A DNA stretch of 64,000 nt, taken from contig NZ_SRSF01000004.1 of NCBI RefSeq assembly GCF_004803465.1, positions 329,813-393,812 on the forward strand, in the 5' to 3' direction. How positions within the stretch are numbered: position 1 is the stretch's first letter; the number at the start of each line of letters is the position of its first letter. Below the pieces are notes generated by a model, which had not been told where the DNA came from, made no database searches, and saw nothing but the letters and a program-made list of their open reading frames with translations. Of the stretch, positions 54,568 through 63,611 are shown piece by piece. Made by a program: the position numbers and the translations under genes. Source of the stretch: Neolewinella litorea (GTDB lineage Bacteria; Bacteroidota; Bacteroidia; Chitinophagales; Saprospiraceae).

Positions 54568-56949
54568 ATGATGACCCAGCACGATGTTAATTTTACGGAA
54601 GGAGGGGAAGAGCAACGTTTTGACGTAAAAGCTTATCTTTGGCAATACTTGCGATATTGGTACTGGTTTATCATCTCGTTAACGATATGTATAACTGTAG
54701 CATATCTTTACCTACGATATACTATACCTGAATATGAGGCATCAGCTAAGCTGCTGATCAAGGATGCGGACAATACATCCTCGCTAAGCGAAGAAGCTAT
54801 TTTACAGGATCTTGGTCTTGTGAATTATAAAGCAGACATTTTAAATGAGATTGAAATACTCAAGTCACGGACTTTGATGTTAGAAGTCGTAGACGAATTA
54901 AATTTGCAAATTCGTTATTTTGCTCTGGGTCGAGTGAAGAACACCGAATTATTTGGTCAGGAACCTTTTCTAGTTGATACAAGTGGCTTAGATGCAGAAG
55001 CAATAGCTGGTCAGCGGATTACATTGCAGGAGGCTGGTTCGGGACGGGTAGCAGTATTGAAAGGGGAAGATATAATTGAGCAATTTGCTTTCGGAGAAGC
55101 AATACCTCTCAATGAGGGAAGTTTCCGGGTGACCGCTGTACCGTCACGGGAGATTGATACTATTTTGCCTGTAGCCATACAATTTGATGATCGGATCGGA
55201 ACTGCACGTAATTACGCTACTCGAATTGAAATCAGCCAGGTGGGAAATGCCGCGAATGTTCTGGAGCTAAAACTGGTAGATTACAACGGACAAAAGGCGG
55301 AAGCGGTCATAAACACATTAATTCAAAAATATAATGAAGCAACCCTTGATGACAAAAATCGCGTGGGCAACAATACCTTAAAATTCATTGGAGAGCGCCT
55401 AGAATTTCTCACCGCCGAGCTTGCAGAGGTGGAGGGTGAATTGGAGCGCTACAAAAGCCGGAATGATATCGGCTTAGAACTCAGCACTAGTGCAGAAGCT
55501 ATACTTCAGCGAGTGACGGAGTATGAGGAGAATATTGCTACCCTTGAGACTCAAAGAGAACTATCAGAAGCTTTACTCAATCAAATGCTCAATCGAGCAG
55601 AAAGTGAAGATTTGTTACCTGTAGTAATCAATGCAGATCTCCCCCAACTGAACGCCCAGATTGATCAGTACAATGAACTAATAATCCAACGGGATAAGTT
55701 GGAGCAAAGTGCAGGTACTCAAAATCCGTTATTGATTCGCCTGAGAGGTCAGATTACAGAGTTGCGTGGAATGATTTTAGAAAATTTGCGAATCTATTTA
55801 AATTCTATTGAGCAGGAAAAAGCAAAGGTCGAGCGAAAGTACACCGACTTACGTCAAACCCTGAGTAGTATACCCCGGGCGGAACGTGAATTGCTAGAGC
55901 GCAAACGGCAGCAAATTATTAAAGAAAATCTATTTTTGTATCTCCTGGAGAAGAGAGAAGAAACTGCCCTTTCCCTTGCAGTAACAACACCAAACTCTCG
56001 TTTGGTCGATTCTGCTTTGGCTCTTCCAACTCCTGTTTATCCGATTCCCTTTAATGTCTTTGCTTTAGCCATTTCCATTGGGTTGGCTTTGCCCATTGGT
56101 GGTATTTTAACCCGGCAAGTACTTGACGATAAAGTACGCGGTGAAGACGATATTAAACAAACTTCGGATGTACCGATTATTGGTGGTATTAATGTACATG
56201 ATCAGAATGAAAAAATTGTAGTTTCCTCTTCCAGTCGCAGTGCAATTGCGGAAATGTTCCGTCTGGTACGGACTAACCTGCGCTTTATGCTTAAAGGGTC
56301 AGAGGAGGGATCCCACACAATTTTGGTCACTTCGATGATGGGGGGAGAGGGCAAAACATTTGTTACGGTTAACTTGGGACTCATAATGGCGATCTCCGAT
56401 AAGCGTACTTTACTTATTGGCCTTGATCTGCGAAAACCTAAATTAGGCAACTATTTAGGTCTGGAAGATACTAGCCAGGGGATATCTAATTACGTAGTGG
56501 ACCCTTCAGTGAAACCCGAAGATGTAATTCGGACTAGTGGCCTACACGGAAAACTGGATTTTGTGACTAGTGGACCTATTCCACCCAATCCAACTGAGTT
56601 AATCATGACGGAGCGGATGCAAGAGTTTTTTGCCTATGCGCGCACCGAATACGATTATATACTCATTGATACTCCCCCGGTTGGCTTAGTCACTGATGCT
56701 TTTCTCATTAATCAATACGCTACCAATAGCTTATTCGTAGTTCGAATAGGTGTATCCCGTAAACCTACGGCGGCCTATATAGACAAGATATATAAGGATG
56801 GTAAATTGAGTAACATGGCTTGCATCATAAATGGTGTGCCAAAAGGGGGAGCATACGGCTACGGATATGGCTACGGATATGGCTACGGATATGGTTATTA
56901 CAATGAGGATACGAATAAGCCTTGGTGGAAAATATGGTCAAAAAACTAA
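54568..56949 (+). CDS. Wzc-like polysaccharide co-polymerase and tyrosine kinase
   Basis: 793 residues. An N-terminal Wzz segment with a membrane helix near residues 30-50 (YWYWFIISLTICITVAYLYL), long coiled-coil helices (about 260-460), a second membrane helix (FNVFALAISIGLALPIGGIL, about 490-510), then the BY-kinase domain with Walker A TSMMGGEGKTFVTVNLG, Walker A' LLIGLDLRKPKLGNYLGL, and YDYILIDTPPVGLVTDAF. The tail (760-793) has nine tyrosines in repeating Gly-Tyr, the usual autophosphorylated Tyr cluster. With the phosphatase and the Wza-like gene it controls chain length and export. ATG at 54568 or 54571. Confidence 0.95.
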   Translation: MMTQHDVNFTEGGEEQRFDVKAYLWQYLRYWYWFIISLTICITVAYLYLRYTIPEYEASAKLLIKDADNTSSLSEEAILQDLGLVNYKADILNEIEILKSRTLMLEVVDELNLQIRYFALGRVKNTELFGQEPFLVDTSGLDAEAIAGQRITLQEAGSGRVAVLKGEDIIEQFAFGEAIPLNEGSFRVTAVPSREIDTILPVAIQFDDRIGTARNYATRIEISQVGNAANVLELKLVDYNGQKAEAVINTLIQKYNEATLDDKNRVGNNTLKFIGERLEFLTAELAEVEGELERYKSRNDIGLELSTSAEAILQRVTEYEENIATLETQRELSEALLNQMLNRAESEDLLPVVINADLPQLNAQIDQYNELIIQRDKLEQSAGTQNPLLIRLRGQITELRGMILENLRIYLNSIEQEKAKVERKYTDLRQTLSSIPRAERELLERKRQQIIKENLFLYLLEKREETALSLAVTTPNSRLVDSALALPTPVYPIPFNVFALAISIGLALPIGGILTRQVLDDKVRGEDDIKQTSDVPIIGGINVHDQNEKIVVSSSSRSAIAEMFRLVRTNLRFMLKGSEEGSHTILVTSMMGGEGKTFVTVNLGLIMAISDKRTLLIGLDLRKPKLGNYLGLEDTSQGISNYVVDPSVKPEDVIRTSGLHGKLDFVTSGPIPPNPTELIMTERMQEFFAYARTEYDYILIDTPPVGLVTDAFLINQYATNSLFVVRIGVSRKPTAAYIDKIYKDGKLSNMACIINGVPKGGAYGYGYGYGYGYGYGYYNEDTNKPWWKIWSKN
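56857..56892 (+). repeat. Three 12-bp units coding the tyrosine tail of the kinase
   Basis: ggctacggatat is repeated exactly three times, coding (Gly-Tyr-Gly-Tyr)x3; partial copies flank it. Perfect short coding repeats are prone to slippage, which would change the number of tyrosines in steps of two without shifting the frame. Confidence 0.85.
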
Positions 56950-56995
56950 CACAAGTTTGTCATCAATTAAATTATTTTAAGTTAAAAATTTAACT

Positions 56996-58744
56996 ATGAA
57001 AGTTCGAGCAATTATTCAAGCTAGAATGCTTAGCCGTAGGCTGAGAGGTAAATCATTAATGGCTGTGGCCGGAACTCCATTGCTTTACCGTGTAGTTAAT
57101 GCTGTTAAGGCTTTCCCATTTATTGACGAAGTGATGATTGCGACGACACGGTCCGAAGCGGATGATCCCATCGCAGCAGCTGCCAATAATTTGGGTGTCG
57201 ATATCTTCAGAGGAGACTCCGTCAATGTACTGAAGCGGTTCAACGACGCTTCAGTTGACTTAGGCGAGGAAGACCAGATACTACGATTTACAGCTGATAA
57301 TCCAATTTACCATATTGGAACTGCACAAAAGGTCCTGGAGTTACATGTCCAAGGCAACTACGATTATACCCATATCGATGGTCTTTCGCACATAGTACCT
57401 GAGTTTATCAAGGTTAGAGCAATACGGGAGGCACATTCAATGGTGACGGAGCAATTCGACCAGGAACACGTTACGCCGTTCCTCCGAAAGCACCAAAATG
57501 ATTTCAAGGTTCAAACGCTTCCCTCCGATTTTGCTGGTCTTAGAGATGACCTGGATCGGTACTTGACGGTAGATACGACGGACGACCTGCAGCGTTTCGA
57601 AGAGATGTTAGAGGCCGTTGAATACGATGCCTTCAACTTTTCAGCCATGTACCATTGGTTGGATACAAATGTAGTTCCACGGGTAGGCGGAAAAACCAAT
57701 GATTTTGCCATCAAATTAGGCAATACGTGGGTGGGAGATGGTCATCCAACCTTTGTAATTGCCGAAATTGGTCAGAACCATAATGGCAGTGTGGATATGG
57801 CCAAAAAGCTGATCGACATGGCAGTGCGCTGCGGTGCCGATGCGGTGAAATTCCAGAAAAGAGATATTCCCTCTGAATTGACTAAATCTGCTTTTGATAA
57901 AATTTACGACAGCCCTAATTCATTTGGCAGAACTTACGGTGACCACCGTATTGCCCTGGAATTGAATGAAGCGGAACATCTGGAACTCAAGGAGTATGCG
58001 TTGTCTGTCGGTATCCCTTATTTTTGTACGCCGTGCGATGTACCATCGGTAGAAATGATGGAGCGTATTGGAGTCCCATTCTACAAAGTGGCGTCCCGTG
58101 ATTTAACCAACCTTCCAGCATTGGAAGCCATGGGTAAAACCGGTAAGCCTGTTATCATTTCTACTGGTATGGCCAGCTATGAGGATATTGATGACGCGCT
58201 TGAAGTACTAGGCAAGGACAGGAGCGATATCATCATACTGCAGTGCATCTCACAATATCCGGCAGACATGGAAAATGTCAACCTTCAAGTGATGCATACG
58301 CTGCGGGAAAAATACGGAAAAATAACCGGATTTTCGGATCATACCGCTGGTATCGTCGCCTCAGTGGCGGCTTCCGTTATGGGTGCCGCGGTCATTGAAA
58401 AGCATATCACGTTATCCCGTGCTATGAAAGGAAGCGACCAGGCGGGCTCCTTAGAGGAACCAGGATTAAAAAAGATGATTGAGTATATCCGTTTGTCCGA
58501 AAAGGCAAAGGGAGATGGAGTTAAGGTAGTGAATCCTGCTACCAGAGCCGCAAAGGAGAAATTAGCACGGAGCGTAACCAGCAACTGTGATATTCCCCGG
58601 GGAACTATTCTTACGGAAGATATGCTATGTCTTAAGAGTCCCGGAACCGGATTGACGTGGAAAGATCGAACGGAGATTTTGGGAAAAACAGCTCAAATGG
58701 ATATAGACGCTGATGCTACGCTACTTCCGGAATACTTTGCTTAA
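56996..58744 (+). CDS. Fusion: cytidylyltransferase (SpsF-like) and NeuB-like nonulosonate synthase
   Basis: 582 residues with two enzymes. Residues 1 to about 235: a CTP:sugar-acid cytidylyltransferase of the SpsF/NeuA type, AIIQARMLSRRLRGKSLMAVAGTPLLYRVV and ILRFTADNPI. Residues about 245-510: a NeuB-type synthase, FVIAEIGQNHNGSVDMAKKLIDMAVRCGADAVKFQKRD, PYFCTPCDVPSVEMMERIGVPFYKVASRDLTNLPAL, ITGFSDHTAGIVASVAASVMGAAVIEKHIT. A SAF/antifreeze-like end (about 515-582) follows (RSVTSNCDIPRGTILTEDMLCLKSPGTGL). The usual separate enzymes condense phosphoenolpyruvate with a hexose derivative and then activate the product with CMP; here both are on one chain, which suggests channelling. First gene of the nonulosonate-like module, 46 bp after the kinase gene. 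The exact sugar is not known. Confidence 0.88.
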   Translation: MKVRAIIQARMLSRRLRGKSLMAVAGTPLLYRVVNAVKAFPFIDEVMIATTRSEADDPIAAAANNLGVDIFRGDSVNVLKRFNDASVDLGEEDQILRFTADNPIYHIGTAQKVLELHVQGNYDYTHIDGLSHIVPEFIKVRAIREAHSMVTEQFDQEHVTPFLRKHQNDFKVQTLPSDFAGLRDDLDRYLTVDTTDDLQRFEEMLEAVEYDAFNFSAMYHWLDTNVVPRVGGKTNDFAIKLGNTWVGDGHPTFVIAEIGQNHNGSVDMAKKLIDMAVRCGADAVKFQKRDIPSELTKSAFDKIYDSPNSFGRTYGDHRIALELNEAEHLELKEYALSVGIPYFCTPCDVPSVEMMERIGVPFYKVASRDLTNLPALEAMGKTGKPVIISTGMASYEDIDDALEVLGKDRSDIIILQCISQYPADMENVNLQVMHTLREKYGKITGFSDHTAGIVASVAASVMGAAVIEKHITLSRAMKGSDQAGSLEEPGLKKMIEYIRLSEKAKGDGVKVVNPATRAAKEKLARSVTSNCDIPRGTILTEDMLCLKSPGTGLTWKDRTEILGKTAQMDIDADATLLPEYFA

Positions 58745-58761
58745 TCTTGGAATATCATAAT

Positions 58762-59289
58762 ATGCATAACATCAAGCTCTTCATTACGGACATCGACGGC
58801 GTTTGGACAGATGGAGGGATGTATTATGATCAGAGTGGCAATGAACTCAAGAAGTTCAACACTTCAGATAGTGCGGGAGTACTTTTTCTGCGATTGCTAG
58901 GAATTCCGACGGCAATCATTACTGGAGAAAACACCGAAATTGTCAAAAGGAGAGCCGCAAAACTTCAAATTGACCATCTTTATTTAGGCGTTACAGACAA
59001 AGTTGCTGTTGCAGATACCCTGTGCAAGCAATTGAACATCAACATTAATGAAGTAGCTTATATTGGGGATGACATCAATGACATTCTCCTGTTAGAACAA
59101 GTAGGTCTCAGTGCTTGTCCTGAAAATGGACCAGGATACGTGAAGAAAATTGTAGACTGGGTTATTCCGGTCCGGGGAGGCGACGGGGCTTTCCGTAGCT
59201 TCGTCGAGGAATACCTAGAACGAAATAATTTGCTTGATATCGTGTTAGAACGCTACTTATCATCACGAAAGTCCCAATTAAACCAATAA
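58762..59289 (+). CDS. KdsC-like HAD phosphatase
   Basis: 175 residues from ATG at 58762; a TTG at 58747 is also in frame. HAD motifs: LFITDIDGVWTDGGMYYDQSGNELKKFNTSD (DxDG), IPTAIITGENTEIVKRRAAKL, and VAYIGDDINDILLLEQVGLSACPENG, the tetrameric C0 type without cap. Members dephosphorylate KDO-8-phosphate or, in Bacteroides, KDN-9-phosphate. Because the gene is next to the NeuB-like fusion, it may act on a phosphorylated nonulosonate made by it, as in the KDN pathway. The final A of its TAA is the A of the next ATG. Confidence 0.88.
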   Translation: MHNIKLFITDIDGVWTDGGMYYDQSGNELKKFNTSDSAGVLFLRLLGIPTAIITGENTEIVKRRAAKLQIDHLYLGVTDKVAVADTLCKQLNININEVAYIGDDINDILLLEQVGLSACPENGPGYVKKIVDWVIPVRGGDGAFRSFVEEYLERNNLLDIVLERYLSSRKSQLNQ

Positions 59290-60284
59290 TGACTCCTAAT
59301 TTTTTAATTATCGGAGGTGGATCAATTGGCAAGAGGCACTTGCGCAATTTGCAGTCGTTGGGGTTTCATAATATTTGGGTGCTTCGGCGGGAGGATGATC
59401 CGGACTTCGCATCGCAGTACCAGGTCACAATCATCACCTCCTATGAAGATGCAACTAACATTGACTTCGAGGCGGTTTTTGTGTGTACACCCACCTCGCT
59501 ACATAATGAAGGCATCGCGTTTGCCGTGAGGAACGACGCGGCTATATTTATGGAGAAGCCGCTGATTCACGAGCAAAAAGGATTAATCGAAGCAAAAAAA
59601 CTTCTGAAACACCATAAGGGTGTTTTTTTTATTGGATTTATGTTACGCTTTCATCCATTGGTACGGAAAATTAAGGAAGTCCTTAAGGGGGGGGAGCTAG
59701 GTTCGGTTTATTCCGCGCGCCTCGCTTTCGGTAGCTATCTGCCCAGCTGGCATCCCTGGGAAGACTACAAGACCAGTTATGCGTCCCGCAGTGAGCTTGG
59801 CGGTGGAGTGATAAATACCATTACCCATGAATTAGATCTGATCCAATATTTGTTTAGTGAGCCACAAGCGGTCTATTGTGAAGCTAGCAACTTTGGTATA
59901 CTAGATATAACCGTAGAGGAGCACTGCGAGGCAATTTTTAGTTATATAGATAAGGTCGTTTCACTGCATTTAGACTATCTGCAAAAAGACTATGATCGAA
60001 ATATTGTAATATATTGTGAAGAAGGAAAATTAGTCTGGAATTGGCATACGAACGAAATAATTGTACAAAAACACAACACTGAAGATAGGATACTGGGCAT
60101 TAAAGAAGGATTTACGGTTAATGACTTGTACATTGATGAACTTAAGGCTTTTCTTAGCCTGATTAACGACAAGGTTGCCGTCCACGATCTCGATTTCAAA
60201 CACGCAGTCAAAAACACTGAGCTGATGTTATTGATGCATCAATCTGCAGCGCAGAGTAAAAAAGTCTTTTATGAAGTTAGTTAA
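59289..60284 (+). CDS. Gfo/Idh/MocA-family oxidoreductase
   Basis: 331 residues. N-terminal NAD(P) fold FLIIGGGSIGKRHLRNLQSLGFHNIWVLRRED, VFVCTPTSLHNEGIAFAVRNDAAIFMEKPL with the family EKP motif, and a C-terminal beta-sheet domain with GGGVINTITHELDLIQYLFSEP where an Asp/His pair sits. It should oxidise or reduce a sugar hydroxyl. Its ATG overlaps the preceding stop by one base and its end overlaps the SDR gene by 14 bp. Confidence 0.9.
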   Translation: MTPNFLIIGGGSIGKRHLRNLQSLGFHNIWVLRREDDPDFASQYQVTIITSYEDATNIDFEAVFVCTPTSLHNEGIAFAVRNDAAIFMEKPLIHEQKGLIEAKKLLKHHKGVFFIGFMLRFHPLVRKIKEVLKGGELGSVYSARLAFGSYLPSWHPWEDYKTSYASRSELGGGVINTITHELDLIQYLFSEPQAVYCEASNFGILDITVEEHCEAIFSYIDKVVSLHLDYLQKDYDRNIVIYCEEGKLVWNWHTNEIIVQKHNTEDRILGIKEGFTVNDLYIDELKAFLSLINDKVAVHDLDFKHAVKNTELMLLMHQSAAQSKKVFYEVS

Positions 60285-61092
60285 TAAGCTGTTTAGTTTG
60301 GAAAACCGAACAGTTGTTGTAGGTGGTGGTGCCGGACAAATAGGGTTTTCTCTGTGCAAGATACTTGTGGACGCAGGCGCACACGTGCTAATTGCTGATA
60401 TTGATGGCGAGATGGCTGCGCAGAAAGTGGCAGCGCTTGAAGATGAAGCATCGCGCGAACGAATTCATGTGTACCCCATCGATGTGAGTAACAAAAGTGA
60501 GGTACACCGCTTTTTTCAGCAGGCCAGTGCAAGTCATGGACTATTGTATGGCCTGATCAACTGTTTTCATTTTAAAGGAAATACCCGTAAATTAGATACT
60601 GCGTCAAACTTCTTTGCTCCCTTTGAGGATTACCCAGAAGAAGCTTGGGACATGGTGCACGAAGTTAACTTGAAAGGATCTTTCTTGATGAGTCAGGCAG
60701 CAATCCCATATTTTCAAGACAATGGCTGTGGAGTTATCGTTAACATATCATCGACTTACGGCAATGTTAGCGCAAACAAGCATATTTACGGTGATTCCGG
60801 CATTAATTCCCCCGTCGCGTATGGGACTTCCAAAGCAGCGTTAATCAACTTTACCCGCTATTTAGCCACTCATCTTGCTGACCAAAACATTCGCGCTAAT
60901 TGTCTAAGCCCGGGGGGAGTTTTTAACAACCAATCCGAGGAATTTATAACCAATTATTCCAAGCTAACGCCACTGGGTAGAATGGCAAAGGCAGATGATT
61001 ACCAGGGCGCAATTTTGTTTCTAATGTCGGACGCTTCGACGTACATGACGGGAGCAAACCTGGTTGTGGATGGAGGTTGGACGGCATGGTGA
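60271..61092 (+). CDS. SDR-family oxidoreductase
   Basis: 273 residues. Cofactor motif VVVGGGAGQIGFSLCKIL (a GGGAGQIG variant of TGxxxGIG), VIVNISSTYGNVS with the catalytic Ser, and SPVAYGTSKAALINFTRYLA with YxxxK, then NCLSPGGVFNN and YMTGANLVVDGGW. It resembles the PtmA/gluconate-dehydrogenase-type SDRs found in flagellin-sugar and O-antigen clusters. Together with the Gfo/Idh gene it gives two redox steps for the sugar. Confidence 0.9.
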   Translation: MKLVNKLFSLENRTVVVGGGAGQIGFSLCKILVDAGAHVLIADIDGEMAAQKVAALEDEASRERIHVYPIDVSNKSEVHRFFQQASASHGLLYGLINCFHFKGNTRKLDTASNFFAPFEDYPEEAWDMVHEVNLKGSFLMSQAAIPYFQDNGCGVIVNISSTYGNVSANKHIYGDSGINSPVAYGTSKAALINFTRYLATHLADQNIRANCLSPGGVFNNQSEEFITNYSKLTPLGRMAKADDYQGAILFLMSDASTYMTGANLVVDGGWTAW

Positions 61093-61119
61093 AAAACATT
61101 TAACACAATAACAACTGTT

Positions 61120-61914
61120 ATGGACACTGAAAAGAATATTACCAATGGTCTCGCAGAGCAGTGGCTGAAGAGTGGAATCTCTGAGGGTGACATAGTTCTG
61201 GTTCATTCGTCCTTGCGCAGATTGATAAGGCATTTTGCCGCAAAATCAAAAATTAAAGTTACACCAAATATCGTATATGAGTCCCTCGTGAAGGCAGTGG
61301 GTGAGTCAGGGACAATAATTTTACCTCTCTTTAATTTCGATTTTCCTCAGACGGGCATTTTTGATGTGAATCATACTCCCTCTCAAATGGGAGCACTTAC
61401 CGAGGTGGGTCGTCTTGACCCGGAAAGCGTACGAACCGGTCACCCAATTTACTCATTTGCGGTGAGAGGGAAACATGCAGATAAATTTAGTGGTGTAGAT
61501 AACCCCAGCGGATACGGACCAGACAGTCCCTTTGCTTTGATAAAGGAATTACAGGGTAAAATTGCGGTTATCGGTTTGGATGATCAAAATAGTATGACCA
61601 GTTATCACTTTGTTGAAGAGCAAAACCAAGTGGATTACCGTTACTACAAGAATTTCTCTGGTATGTATACGGACTTTAATGGGCAGACATCAGAAAAGAC
61701 GTATCAACTTTATGTCCGCGATATAGAGCGAGGAGTAAAAACGGATGTGAATAGAATGATGGATCACTTATGGAACATCGGCTTGTACAAAGGCGAACGG
61801 CCTGACGAAGGGTATGGAATGCGCACGATTGATTTTAACGATCTTTATAGTGAGACGGATAGAATTATAAAGTCTGGACGAGCCAAGGATTATCTGTACT
61901 CAATAGAAAAGTAG
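61120..61914 (+). CDS. AAC(3)-family N-acetyltransferase-like protein
   Basis: 264 residues of the AAC(3)/YokD fold: GDIVLVHSSLRRLI, GESGTIILPLFNFDFPQTGIFDVNHTPSQMGALTEVGRLDPESVRTGHPIYSFAVRGKHAD with the catalytic His in TGHPIYSF, and PDSPFALIKELQGKIAVIGLDDQNSMTSYHFVEE. Family members transfer acyl groups from acyl-CoA to an amino group; in polysaccharide loci the acceptor is probably an amino sugar and not an antibiotic. It precedes a MaoC-like gene by 4 bp, which may prepare the acyl group. Confidence 0.85.
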   Translation: MDTEKNITNGLAEQWLKSGISEGDIVLVHSSLRRLIRHFAAKSKIKVTPNIVYESLVKAVGESGTIILPLFNFDFPQTGIFDVNHTPSQMGALTEVGRLDPESVRTGHPIYSFAVRGKHADKFSGVDNPSGYGPDSPFALIKELQGKIAVIGLDDQNSMTSYHFVEEQNQVDYRYYKNFSGMYTDFNGQTSEKTYQLYVRDIERGVKTDVNRMMDHLWNIGLYKGERPDEGYGMRTIDFNDLYSETDRIIKSGRAKDYLYSIEK

Positions 61915-61918
61915 TAGA

Positions 61919-62323
61919 ATGACATACCAAATCGGAAAAGAAACAGTGTTCTCTCGTGTTTTTACGGAAGAGGACGTCTATAGTTTTGCGCAACTATCCG
62001 GCGATAACAATCCTGTTCATTTAGATGCAGACTATGCAGCGGGTTCCATATTCAAGCGAAGAATTGTCCACGGATTCTTCGTCGCGAGTACTTTCTCAAA
62101 AATATTTGGAACGATATTTCCCGGGAAGGGGAGTATTTACCTGTCCCAAACGTTGAAATTCATTGCACCGGTCTACCTGAATGAGGAAGTCTCCACGAAG
62201 ACCACACTTATTGAGTTTGACTCGCTTAAAAGAAGGGGAATCTTTAAGACAGAGTGTTTCAATGAAAAATCAGAGCTAGTATTAACTGGTGAAGCAAAAA
62301 TCATTTTTCCTTATGAAGAATGA
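61919..62323 (+). CDS. MaoC-like hotdog dehydratase
   Basis: 134 residues, a single hotdog domain of the (R)-enoyl-CoA hydratase type: FTEEDVYSFAQLSGDNNPVHLDADYAAGSIFKRRIVHGFFVASTFSKIFGTIFPGKGSIYLSQTLKFIAPVYLNEEV. The catalytic Asp and His are in the GDNNPVHLD segment. It would hydrate an enoyl-CoA to a (R)-3-hydroxyacyl-CoA, a possible donor for the AAC(3)-like enzyme. Overlaps the next gene by 11 bp. Confidence 0.85.
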   Translation: MTYQIGKETVFSRVFTEEDVYSFAQLSGDNNPVHLDADYAAGSIFKRRIVHGFFVASTFSKIFGTIFPGKGSIYLSQTLKFIAPVYLNEEVSTKTTLIEFDSLKRRGIFKTECFNEKSELVLTGEAKIIFPYEE

Positions 62324-63611
62324 AATTGAAGAATATTTTGATCGCTTATGGCCTTTAAATAGAAGTTTAACGGGCAACGGTAATCGGGAAACGCTTAAGA
62401 TCCTAACCGAGCTAATCGATCTGAAAATTGAGGAAGTACCGTCTGGAACCAAATGTTTTGATTGGAAGGTGCCTCCGGAATGGAACGTAACCTCGGCCTG
62501 GGTTAAGAATTCGAAGGGAGAAAAGGTGATAGATTTTGCTCGGCACAATTTGCATCTGCTGGGTTATTCAGAGCCATACTCAGGCAAGCTATCATTTTCC
62601 AAACTCGACAAACACTTGTATACACTCCCACAGCAACCTGAATTAATTCCATATATAACTTCTTATTACAAGCGTAGATGGGGATTTTGTCTATCCCACC
62701 GTGATTACTTGGCTCTAGATAGATCAGACGAGTACGAGGTACTTATTGATTCCACCTTAGACGAACAAGGGAGCATGACTGTTGCTGAGGCGGTGATTGA
62801 AGGGACATCGGATCGCGAGATCTTAATATCGACCTATTTTTGTCATCCCTCTCTTGCCAGCAACGAATTGTCCGGAGTTCTGGTTGCCGCATTTGTCTAC
62901 CGAGAATTATTAATGCGAAAGAAGCTTAGGTACACGTATCGTTTTGCTTTTCAGCCGGAAACTATCGGAACAATATACTATCTGTCAAAACGAGGGAATC
63001 ACCTAAAAGATAAACTTGACGCAGGTTTTATCCTGACCTGTATTGGGGACGGAGGAAACTTTACCTATAAGAAGTCGCGCAAAGGTGATTCGCTAGGCGA
63101 TCGGGTAGTGAGTATAGTGCTTTCCCAGGCGGAAGATGTCCACGAAATTATACCATTTTCTCCAATTGGTAGTGATGAGAGACAGTACTGTTCCCCCGGA
63201 TTTGACTTGCCCGTTGGATCTCTTATGCGGACAATGTACGAGAAATACTCTGAGTATCACACATCGGCTGATAATAAGGATTATATTTCCTTCCCTGCAA
63301 TGGAGTCTTCGGTTAGGAGATTTCTGGACATTATCGATGTGTTAGAATTAAACAAAAAATACGTAAACCAACTTCCGTTTGGTGAGCCACAGCTAGGTAA
63401 ACGAGGGCTATATCCAAGTTTAGGAACCCAAAAGGGTAACCAGAATGAATTGGCAGCAATGATGTGGTTGCTGAATTTATCGGATGGGAAGAATGACCTG
63501 ATGGATATTTCTAGGCGAAGTAAAATACATTTATCCGTACTATCCCGAGTATTGAATATTCTCGTTGAAAACAATTTACTTAAGCCCAATAGTCCGGAAC
63601 AAGCAATTTGA
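62313..63611 (+). CDS. DUF4910-type aminopeptidase-like protein with C-terminal winged helix
   Basis: 432 residues from ATG at 62313. Start MKNEIEEYFDRLWPLNRSLTGNGNRETLKIL and VPSGTKCFDWKVPPEWNV are typical of the DUF4910/DUF2172 family. M28-like metal positions are STYFCHPSLASNELSG, GSDERQYCSPGF and YHTSADNKDYIS. The last 75 residues (NELAAMMWLLNLSDGKNDLMDISRRSKIHLSVLSRVLNILVENNLL) form a winged-helix-like domain. No signal peptide, so cytoplasmic. Proteins of this kind recur in polysaccharide loci; they may remove or move an amide-linked group on a sugar. Last gene of the module. Confidence 0.82.
   Translation: MKNEIEEYFDRLWPLNRSLTGNGNRETLKILTELIDLKIEEVPSGTKCFDWKVPPEWNVTSAWVKNSKGEKVIDFARHNLHLLGYSEPYSGKLSFSKLDKHLYTLPQQPELIPYITSYYKRRWGFCLSHRDYLALDRSDEYEVLIDSTLDEQGSMTVAEAVIEGTSDREILISTYFCHPSLASNELSGVLVAAFVYRELLMRKKLRYTYRFAFQPETIGTIYYLSKRGNHLKDKLDAGFILTCIGDGGNFTYKKSRKGDSLGDRVVSIVLSQAEDVHEIIPFSPIGSDERQYCSPGFDLPVGSLMRTMYEKYSEYHTSADNKDYISFPAMESSVRRFLDIIDVLELNKKYVNQLPFGEPQLGKRGLYPSLGTQKGNQNELAAMMWLLNLSDGKNDLMDISRRSKIHLSVLSRVLNILVENNLLKPNSPEQAI

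Noticed and set aside
61120..61914. Aminoglycoside resistance gene
   Set aside because: The fold is AAC(3)-like, but the place within a glycan operon argues for an amino-sugar acyltransferase; nothing shows antibiotic specificity.
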